Assembly (NCBI GenBank): GCA_900539115.1
Contig: UQAQ01000058.1
Coordinates: 1 to 10,263, forward strand
Origin: an uncultured Roseburia sp.
GTDB taxonomy: Bacteria; Bacillota; Clostridia; Lachnospirales; Lachnospiraceae
Length of the DNA stretch: 10,263 bases
Reading direction: 5' to 3'
Shown here: in pieces, positions 1-4,788 of the stretch
Layout: each line of letters opens with the position of its first letter
How positions within the stretch are numbered: the stretch's first letter is position 1
Notes under the pieces: model-generated
The model's database searches: none
Seen by the model: only the letters and a program-made list of their open reading frames with translations
Told to the model about the DNA's origin: nothing
Position numbers and translations under genes: made by a program

Positions 1-127
1 TCGGCACTTAAAACTTTATACAAAGGAGCTGCCTTTTTCAATATTTATTTTTCCGAAAGTTTTTTTACGCTAACTATGGAATTTTTCCAATTTCTTTATT
101 TTTTTTCAACATTTTTTCTATATATTT

Positions 128-157
128 GACAAATTCAGACAAAATCCGACAAAATTC
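128..157. repeat. three tandem 10-bp repeats (GACAAAWTYM)
   Basis: Three adjacent decamers, GACAAATTCA, GACAAAATCC and GACAAAATTC, lie just beyond the stop codon of the NlpC/P60-like gene. The rest of 1-169 is very AT-rich and I see no gene in it. The repeats could be a protein-binding cluster or simple replication slippage; nothing in the sequence decides between these. Confidence 0.5.
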
Positions 158-169
158 GCATTTTCAAGA

Positions 170-1510
170 TCATTTATACGGACGGTAAATCATGTAACCG
201 CCGCCATAATAACCGTCCGGTCTCGCTCCCCATGTCTCATACAAAACCGGTTTCCCATCGCTGCCATAATAAGCAACAACATATCCGGTAAACATTTCTA
301 CATGGTAGATTCCCAGATAACGTCCATTATCAGCCCCCGTCTCAAACATCAGATCGCCCGGATTTAACTTCATCTTCTGAATATGGTTTCTTGTATAGGA
401 ATTCGTAATCTTCTTCCCATTTGCTTTACACCATTTTGCAAGGTCAGCCGCCACCGGTGCATAATTTCCTCCAATCTTTTTCCCCATCTTGCAATAGGCT
501 TTCCAAACAAGAGAACTACAGTCATAATACCCTTTCTGCATTCTCTTTGGCTGACTGTATTTCCATTTTGTTCCAATCATTTTCGCATAGCGGATCGTTT
601 TTACTTTCTTCGCCGACACAACCGAAACCGCACATCCTACTTTGGCTTCTCCAAAAGAAGCTGTGATCACTGCATTTCCTTTTTTCTTACAGGAAACAAG
701 ACCATTTTTTGTAACCTTCGCCACTTTTGGATTCGAGGAACTCCAAACCGGTTTCTCCGAAGTTCCTTTGATTTTCAGTTGAACTTTTTTCCCCTTTGCC
801 TGCACCATTCCCTGCTTCGAAATGGTAACATTCTGAATATTCACTTCCAGTTTGAATTCTTTTCCATTGATGGTCAACGTCAATGTTGTCTTTCCGTAAT
901 TATAAAAACTGAGTTTGATCCGGTTCTCTTCCAAAGTGCAATTTACATCAACACCGGCATTACTGGATTGAACGGAAAAATTTGAATTATCCTCTGACAA
1001 TACGATGCCTGCCGGCACATTTTGCAATGCTACCGAAGTTTCAAAATTAACATAACCGGAATAGATTCCTTTGACCGAATTTTTTTCCAGTGTCACATTA
1101 GTCATATCCACCACAACCGTAACATCGCATCGACCGGAAAAATACATATTGTAGGTTCCATACGTTCCCTGAATGTAAACCGTCGCCTCTCCCGGTGCAG
1201 CCGCCGTAAAGGAACCGTCTGCATTCATCTGAAGAACTTCACTGTTACTCGTGCTTATTGAGGTTACCTGAAGCGTGGTAACGGCACTGCCATCCATCGG
1301 ATCTGTCAATCCCGTGAGATCATAGGTAAATGTTCCCTGTTTTCCAACGGTCATCGTCGTCTCTGCATACTCTCCATTCTGAATCCGGTAAATACTCTTC
1401 CCATCTGCCCGATCTTCTGTCGTCATCGCCTGTGCCGGGGTGTGAACAACCAGGATACAAAGGATTGCCGCTGCTATCGCCCACATTACTTTTTGCATCG
1501 TATTTTTCAT
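170..1510 (-). CDS. secreted Ig-like (BIG2) protein with NlpC/P60-type C-terminal domain
   Basis: Predicted exported cell-wall protein of 446 aa. Residues 1-28 form a signal peptide (hydrophobic AIAAAILCILVV, likely cut after AQA). Two bacterial Ig-like (BIG2-type) segments are visible at about 75-135, with SNSEVLQMNADGSF, and about 227-298, with WSSSNPKVAKVTKNGLVSC; a less clear beta-rich stretch lies between them. The C-terminal ~140 residues resemble NlpC/P60 peptidases: YDCSSLVWKAY with candidate catalytic Cys331, then LNPGDLMFE, then a candidate catalytic His403 in IYHVEMFTG. Family members cleave cell-wall peptides; peptidoglycan is the inferred substrate. An ATG five codons upstream (1525) is possible, but GGAGAG lies inside those codons, 7 nt before the chosen ATG, so I prefer 1510. 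The gene is a single unit facing away from mntP. Fold family is fairly sure, enzymatic activity is not shown. Confidence 0.85.
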   Translation of the reverse strand: MKNTMQKVMWAIAAAILCILVVHTPAQAMTTEDRADGKSIYRIQNGEYAETTMTVGKQGTFTYDLTGLTDPMDGSAVTTLQVTSISTSNSEVLQMNADGSFTAAAPGEATVYIQGTYGTYNMYFSGRCDVTVVVDMTNVTLEKNSVKGIYSGYVNFETSVALQNVPAGIVLSEDNSNFSVQSSNAGVDVNCTLEENRIKLSFYNYGKTTLTLTINGKEFKLEVNIQNVTISKQGMVQAKGKKVQLKIKGTSEKPVWSSSNPKVAKVTKNGLVSCKKKGNAVITASFGEAKVGCAVSVVSAKKVKTIRYAKMIGTKWKYSQPKRMQKGYYDCSSLVWKAYCKMGKKIGGNYAPVAADLAKWCKANGKKITNSYTRNHIQKMKLNPGDLMFETGADNGRYLGIYHVEMFTGYVVAYYGSDGKPVLYETWGARPDGYYGGGYMIYRPYK

Positions 1511-1543
1511 TTTCGTTCTCTCCATTTCATTGTAATTTTCTTT

Positions 1544-1572
1544 ATCTTATCAGATTTTCTGGGAAATATCAA
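1544..1572 (-). promoter_or_regulatory. candidate sigma-A promoter for the NlpC/P60-like gene
   Basis: On the minus strand TTGATA (1572-1567) and TAAGAT (1549-1544) are separated by 17 bp, ending about 30 bp before the chosen start codon. The same -10 hexamer and spacing occur ahead of the SGNH gene in this window. This is a motif match only. Confidence 0.5.
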
Positions 1573-1738
1573 ATTAGGATGTTTTTTACAGGTGTACTTA
1601 TCAGAAAATACTTATGTTCTAACAATCGTCAGAAACGAGAGTTAGAACATAAGTCCATAGTATCAAAAATCAGTTATGCAATTTTTAGAATATAAACCTA
1701 CACTATCAAAAATGAATTACATATCTTTGATATACCAT
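1573..1738. other. AT-rich intergenic spacer with a palindrome and TATCAAAAAT repeats
   Basis: I find no convincing coding frame here. Apart from the hairpin at 1610-1654, the sequence TATCAAAAAT occurs at 1661-1670 and again at 1704-1713, and a related inverted copy (TATCAAAGAT on the minus strand) sits near 1724-1733. These may be operator-like sites or decayed repeat sequence. Confidence 0.35.
1610..1654. repeat. perfect 14-bp inverted repeat / stable hairpin
   Basis: ACTTATGTTCTAAC (1610-1623) is perfectly complementary to GTTAGAACATAAGT (1641-1654). Inside the 17-nt gap TCGT (1626-1629) pairs with ACGA (1635-1638), giving a two-tier hairpin with a small internal loop. No U-tract follows on either strand, so it is not a standard terminator. 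It lies between two divergent genes. It could be a protein-binding palindrome, a structured RNA or a relic of a mobile element. Confidence 0.7.
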
Positions 1739-1922
1739 TTTTTATAGTTTTCTTCTTTAGATAAAATAAGCCCCTGTTTTTATATGAGGGATTTAGAACA
1801 CCGTCGGTACATAGAGGGCGTAGTTTGCCTTCATGTACCGCTACGAGTATTCTTCTAAGCGGAAGCGGTCCCGAATGGAAAAATAGAAGCTTATTTTTCT
1901 AATAAAAGCAAAACTATAAAAA
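1739..1922. mobile_element. 184-bp MITE-like element with long terminal inverted repeats and folded core
   Basis: Outer 13-bp arms match perfectly: TTTTTATAGTTTT (1739-1751) and AAAACTATAAAAA (1910-1922). After a short unmatched stretch the pairing resumes, TTAGATAAAATAAGC (1757-1771) against GCTTATTTTTCTAA (1889-1902), with one bulge. The core is more GC-rich than the arms and contains a strong hairpin: CGGTACAT (1805-1812) pairs with ATGTACCG (1833-1840), extended inward by GAGGGC (1814-1819) with GCCTTC (1827-1832). There is no transposase frame, so it would be a non-autonomous element or a structured RNA gene. I could not define a target-site duplication. The right arm stops 6 bp before the -35 box of the mntP promoter, so its A/T-rich end may act as an UP element. 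Confidence 0.55.
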
Positions 1923-1928
1923 TTTTTG

Positions 1929-1957
1929 TTGACATGCTATTGATATTTTGTTATCAT
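1929..1957 (+). promoter_or_regulatory. mntP promoter
   Basis: A consensus -35 box TTGACA (1929-1934) is followed, after 17 bp, by TATCAT (1952-1957). The expected transcription start near 1963-1965 coincides with the first bases of the riboswitch, which supports the assignment. The resulting leader before mntP would be about 655 nt. Confidence 0.8.
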
Positions 1958-1961
1958 TAAC

Positions 1962-2060
1962 CTACCCGTGAGGGAGTAGTTTGCACGAGCTTAATTTGTG
2001 TGATATGTCAACATACTGTCCGCTTTGTGGTCTGGCATATCTTAATGAACGAGACTCATG
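1962..2060 (+). promoter_or_regulatory. yybP-ykoY (Mn2+) riboswitch aptamer
   Basis: The stretch has the hallmarks of the yybP-ykoY class, which senses Mn2+: a 5' GGGAGTAG block (1972-1979), an internal hairpin with GATATG (2002-2007) pairing with CATATC (2036-2041), and a 3' GAACGAGAC block (2047-2055). Closing helix P1 can form between CGTGAG (1967-1972) and CTCATG (2055-2060). Its position directly after a promoter and ahead of a manganese exporter gene agrees with the known biology of the class. Confidence 0.88.
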
Positions 2061-2090
2061 TATGGCATGCCATACTTGTGTCTTTTTTTA
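2052..2090 (+). terminator. riboswitch-controlled intrinsic terminator
   Basis: AGACTCATGTATGG (2052-2065) pairs with CCATACTTGTGTCT (2070-2083), with two mismatches and a CATG loop, followed by seven Ts (2083-2089). The left arm includes the 3' strand of aptamer helix P1 (2055-2060), so aptamer and terminator cannot both form. This predicts an ON switch: Mn2+ stabilises P1, blocks the terminator and allows mntP transcription. Confidence 0.85.
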
Positions 2091-2097
2091 TTTTCAA

Positions 2098-2297
2098 GGT
2101 AACTATTCAGGACCAATGTTTGACATGGATGGATCGTCGTGCTTGCACGTAAGAGACATTCATTGACAAACATTGGGCCGAATAGGGCTCCCCACTCCTA
2201 TATGAGCATTTTTAGCCTTGACAAAGGCGAAAAAGAACACGCAGTGTTCGTAAATGCGAATAGAGGGTGGGGATGCCTGAATAGTTACTTCCAAACT
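2098..2297 (+). repeat. 200-bp structured tandem repeat, copy 1
   Basis: First unit of an array with an exact 200-bp period. Its ends are 13-bp inverted repeats, GTAACTATTCAGG (2099-2111) and CCTGAATAGTTAC (2276-2288). They enclose two hairpins. Hairpin A: CCAATGTTTG (2113-2122) with CAAACATTGG (2167-2176), tipped by CGTG-CTTG-CACG (2138-2149). Hairpin B: CCCCAC (2190-2195) with GTGGGG (2267-2272), extended by neighbouring pairs, then GCATTT (2206-2211) with AAATGC (2252-2257). B ends in a three-way junction carrying GCCTT/AAGGC (2215-2228) and GAACAC/GTGTTC (2235-2249). It lies in the mntP leader, downstream of the riboswitch terminator. No known RNA class is recognised. Confidence 0.85.
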
Positions 2298-2497
2298 GGT
2301 AACTATTCAGGACCAATGTTTGACATGGATGGATCGTCGTGCTTGCACGTAAGAGACATTCATTGGTAAACATTGGGTCGAATAGGGCTCCCCACTCCTA
2401 TATGAGCATTTTTAGCCTTGACAAAGGCGAAAAAGAACACGCAGTGTTCGTAAATGCGAATAGAGGGTGGGGATGCCTGAATAGTTACTTCCAAACT
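2298..2497 (+). repeat. 200-bp structured tandem repeat, copy 2
   Basis: Nearly identical to copy 1 at an offset of exactly 200 bp. I count three differences, all transitions: A2166/G2366, C2167/T2367 and C2178/T2378. The change at 2367 turns a C-G pair at the base of hairpin A into a U-G wobble, so pairing is kept. The 3' end of copy 1 and the 5' start of copy 2 can also pair with each other (2276-2288 with 2299-2311, 10-nt loop), an alternative to folding each unit on its own. The high identity points to recent duplication or ongoing homogenisation. Confidence 0.85.
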
Positions 2498-2590
2498 GGT
2501 AACTATTCAGGACCAATGTTTGACATGGATGGATTGTCGTGCTTGCACGTAAGAGACATTCATTGGCAAACATTGGGTCGAATAGGGCTC
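2498..2590 (+). repeat. 200-bp structured tandem repeat, copy 3 (truncated to the 5' half)
   Basis: This copy keeps the left end and the complete hairpin A (2513-2522 with 2567-2576), then stops matching after GGCTC at 2590, just where hairpin B would begin. Relative to copy 2 it carries C2335/T2535 and T2367/C2567. It ends 16 nt before the mntP Shine-Dalgarno site. Its left end can still pair with the right end of copy 2 (2476-2488 with 2499-2511). Confidence 0.82.
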
Positions 2591-2618
2591 AAAATTCTTA
2601 ACAAGTAGGAGAAAAAAT

Positions 2619-3200
2619 ATGGATTTATTAACAATTTTAGTCCTTGGCATCGGGTTGTCCATGGATGCCTTTGCCGTATCAATCTGCAAGGGGTTATCCC
2701 TTTCCAAACATACCGCTTCCAAATGCCTTATCGTCGGCACCTGGTTTGGTGTTTTTCAGGGGATTATGCCACTGACCGGTTATTTACTGGGAAGTCGTTT
2801 TGAACATTATGTAGATACGTTTTCTGCGTGGATTGCCTTTTTCCTTTTGGTGCTGATCGGTGCCAATATGATTCGTGAATCACTTTCCGAAGAGGAAAAT
2901 ACTTCCAATGCCGAATTTGGATTTAAAACCATGTTTTTTCTGGCAGTAGCTACCAGCATTGACGCACTGGCGATTGGCATTACCTTTTCCTGTATTCCGG
3001 TTGTCATCACAAGGACTTTAAGCCGCACTGCCAATACTCTTCTCGCATGTCTTTTGATCGCGTGCACGACATTTCTCATTTCCGTCGGCGGCGTAAAGAT
3101 TGGAAATGTATTTGGGACACGCTATCAAAAAAAAGCAGAAATTACCGGAGGTATCATCTTAATCTGCCTCGGTATTAAAATACTGATTGAACATTTTTAA
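2619..3200 (+). CDS. mntP: manganese efflux pump MntP
   Basis: Integral membrane exporter of 193 aa, the usual length for the MntP (YebN, DUF204) family, which pumps Mn2+ out of the cell to prevent manganese toxicity. Six membrane segments are apparent. The two internal halves each carry a family signature with an in-membrane acid: GLSMDAFAVSICKG with Asp16 and ATSIDALAIGI with Asp115; the GANMI motif lies at 81-85. The start ATG has AGGAG (2607-2611) at 7 nt spacing. The gene stands alone behind its promoter, a Mn2+ riboswitch and an unusual repeat array, so regulation by Mn2+ at transcription elongation is predicted. Its stop codon overlaps that of the convergent SGNH gene by 4 nt. Identification is firm, because family motifs and riboswitch agree. 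Confidence 0.95.
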   Translation: MDLLTILVLGIGLSMDAFAVSICKGLSLSKHTASKCLIVGTWFGVFQGIMPLTGYLLGSRFEHYVDTFSAWIAFFLLVLIGANMIRESLSEEENTSNAEFGFKTMFFLAVATSIDALAIGITFSCIPVVITRTLSRTANTLLACLLIACTTFLISVGGVKIGNVFGTRYQKKAEITGGIILICLGIKILIEHF

Positions 3201-4465
3201 TGATATCCCATGGCTAGAACCGTAAAGTCTTTTTTGCGGTTCCCTTTTGCCATCCGAATTTCAATCGTATGTACCTTTTTTGCTTCTTCATTTATGGCAA
3301 GTACAATCCTTGCATTGTTCCACCCATCTTTATCATAGCCATTGACCGTTTTGATTTTCTTTCCGTCCACGAAAATATCCGCTTTCCCGGTATGACTGTT
3401 TTTCGATAACTTGTACACCACCAAAAATTTATTGCAACTTACTTTGATTTTCAACGGCTTCTTGGAATTTTTCTTTGTGTGTTTCCAATTATAAGGAAAT
3501 TTATCCTTGCCATTAAAACGAAAGATTCCGGTTCTTTCATCTTTTGTCTTAAACCCGCCTGCGCTGACTTTTTTAATCTCCTGCTTTTTCCCTTTTTTGC
3601 TTTTTTTCACACTATGTGTGGTAAGCATTTTCAATGTCTCAAAACCATCTGTCTTATACGGTTTTACTTTTGAAACGTCCTCAATCTTGTCCTTTTGCGG
3701 CATCTGACAGTCCACTTTTTCAAACAGATTGGCGATACAGTCTGCCATAAATGCGTGGCCTTGATTGGTTGGATGCCAGTAGTCATGAAAAAACCAATCT
3801 GAAAAATCCGGATTCGAAAACTGACTTTTTACGCCGTTTTTAATACTGATCATCGGTAGTCCATAATATTTTCCATAAGGTATGTAAGTATCCTGCATAT
3901 TAAAATTATCGCGAAATACAGAGAAAATCAAAACCACAGCGCTTCCGGATTTCATGGCGCGCCGGATCAAGCCCTCGTAGGCGCCGCCTTTCGTGCACTC
4001 TTCGCGGTCATTGACGGCAAATTCCAAAAATAAAATGTCCGGTCCTTTTCCCGTTTTTATTTTCGACTCAACATCTCTATGATAACGAATCGCCCCCAGC
4101 GAAGATGGCGTTCCACTCATTCCTGCATTGATAAATTCTGCATTGTGAAACAGACTGTATTTATCTGTAAATTTTTTCCAGGATTTTTCTGCATAACATT
4201 TCGTATTCGAACCGGCTCCTACCCCTTCCGTGATCGAGCCGCCAAGATATGCAATCGTCACTTTTTTGCCGGCGCGGGCTTTTTCAAGCACGTTCTTTAG
4301 ACGGGCATTATTTCCCGTCGAAACCAAGGAGTCCAAAACCATCGTCTCATACTCCTGCTTACTAATATTTAATGTATAAGCTTCTGCCTGCTTTGGTGTA
4401 CTGCACAGCCAAACGCATATGAGCACCCAAAGACACAGCAGACCTTCCTTTTTTACTATATTCAT
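3197..4465 (-). CDS. secreted SGNH/GDSL-type hydrolase with C-terminal beta-rich domain
   Basis: Predicted exported esterase or deacetylase of 422 aa. The signal peptide is residues 1-29 (LLCLWVLICVWL, then AEA). SGNH blocks appear in order: GGSITEG with nucleophile Ser77, NAGMSGT with oxyanion Gly near 115-118, FAVND with Asn152, and HDYWHP with Asp228 and His231. A lysine-rich linker (about 300-325) leads to a C-terminal segment of about 95 aa that looks like a beta-sandwich. Family enzymes remove acyl groups from carbohydrates or lipids; the substrate here is unknown, but the neighbouring GH3 and sugar symporter suggest a glycan. A TTG-initiated frame extends to 4528, but a promoter overlaps that extension (-10 at 4505-4500), so the ATG at 4465, with GGGG 8 nt upstream, is preferred. 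Confidence 0.87.
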   Translation of the reverse strand: MNIVKKEGLLCLWVLICVWLCSTPKQAEAYTLNISKQEYETMVLDSLVSTGNNARLKNVLEKARAGKKVTIAYLGGSITEGVGAGSNTKCYAEKSWKKFTDKYSLFHNAEFINAGMSGTPSSLGAIRYHRDVESKIKTGKGPDILFLEFAVNDREECTKGGAYEGLIRRAMKSGSAVVLIFSVFRDNFNMQDTYIPYGKYYGLPMISIKNGVKSQFSNPDFSDWFFHDYWHPTNQGHAFMADCIANLFEKVDCQMPQKDKIEDVSKVKPYKTDGFETLKMLTTHSVKKSKKGKKQEIKKVSAGGFKTKDERTGIFRFNGKDKFPYNWKHTKKNSKKPLKIKVSCNKFLVVYKLSKNSHTGKADIFVDGKKIKTVNGYDKDGWNNARIVLAINEEAKKVHTIEIRMAKGNRKKDFTVLAMGYH

Positions 4466-4499
4466 CCTTGTTTCCCCGTTTTCTTCGTTCGTATCCACC

Positions 4500-4528
4500 A
4501 TCTTACTCTTTTCAAAAACGAATGTCAA
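4500..4528 (-). promoter_or_regulatory. sigma-A promoter of the SGNH hydrolase gene
   Basis: TTGACA (4528-4523) and TAAGAT (4505-4500) on the minus strand are separated by 17 bp. The predicted start of transcription lies between this box and the ATG at 4465. The site shows that this gene has its own promoter although it follows GH3 on the same strand. The 35-bp duplicated segment ends one base upstream of the -35 box. Confidence 0.7.
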
Positions 4529-4529
4529 T

Positions 4530-4564
4530 ACATTCTCATTTTGTATCCTGTAATCCGCAAAAAC
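4530..4564. repeat. 35-bp direct repeat, distal copy (duplicate of the GH3 gene 3' end)
   Basis: This segment is identical to 4754-4788, which contains the last codons and stop of the GH3 gene. The two copies bracket 189 bp of repeat sequence. This copy no longer belongs to a gene and lies directly upstream of the SGNH promoter. Confidence 0.85.
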
Positions 4565-4567
4565 CGC

Positions 4568-4728
4568 TCTTTTGACCTAAATAGCGTTTTTTCCCTTTAG
4601 ACCATACGCCCGCGACAATTCTTTTGACCCAAAGTGGCGTTTTTCCCTTTTAGACCATACGCCCGCGACAATTCTTTTGACCTAAATGCCGATTTTCCCT
4701 CTTTAGACCATACGCTCGCGACGACAAT
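4568..4728. repeat. array of three ~53-bp tandem repeats
   Basis: Units of 52, 53 and 56 bp begin at 4568, 4620 and 4673. Each opens with TCTTTTGACC and contains TTTAGACCATACGC followed by CGCGAC and ACAAT near its end. The first two units share the ending CATACGCCCGCGACAAT; the third has CTCGCGACGACAAT. The middle of each unit varies more. On the minus strand the array is partly open in one frame as an apparent alternative tail of GH3-region sequence, but I regard this as non-coding. Function unknown; it separates GH3 from the SGNH promoter. Confidence 0.8.
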
Positions 4729-4753
4729 AAAAAAGCCGGATCTAAATTGAGGG

Positions 4754-4788
4754 ACATTCTCATTTTGTATCCTGTAATCCGCAAAAAC
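4754..4788. repeat. 35-bp direct repeat, proximal copy (GH3 3' end)
   Basis: Identical to 4530-4564, offset by 224 bp. It covers the last nine to ten codons of the GH3 gene, its TGA stop and a few bases beyond. The arrangement is what an insertion with a long target duplication, or an unequal recombination event, would leave. Confidence 0.85.

Noticed and set aside
22..40. AAAGG-CCTTT hairpin near the window start as a terminator
   Set aside because: Only 5 bp of stem, and the following Ts are partly the stem itself; on the minus strand, downstream of the NlpC/P60-like gene, no proper U-tract follows.
383..985. 200-codon plus-strand open frame opposite the NlpC/P60-like gene
   Set aside because: Antisense shadow without ribosome binding site or family motifs; the minus strand has a signal peptide, Ig-like segments and a Cys/His motif set.
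2120..2223. TTGACA hexamers inside the 200-bp repeat as internal promoters
   Set aside because: TTGACA occurs at 2120, 2163 and 2218, but no acceptable -10 hexamer follows at 16-18 bp. These bases also belong to the predicted hairpins.
2098..2590. CRISPR array
   Set aside because: The units are 200 bp and repeated throughout, with no variable spacers of uniform length and no cas genes nearby.
1981..2608. Three small plus-strand open frames through the riboswitch and the 200-bp repeats
   Set aside because: They rely on riboswitch or repeat sequence, lack ribosome binding sites, overlap each other in different frames because the period is 200 bp, and resemble no protein family I know. The folded structure explains the conservation better.
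3217..3242. GAACCG/CGGTTC inverted repeat as the mntP terminator
   Set aside because: The 6-bp stem has a 14-nt loop and only a short, interrupted T-run follows; it lies inside the SGNH coding sequence, so evidence is too weak.
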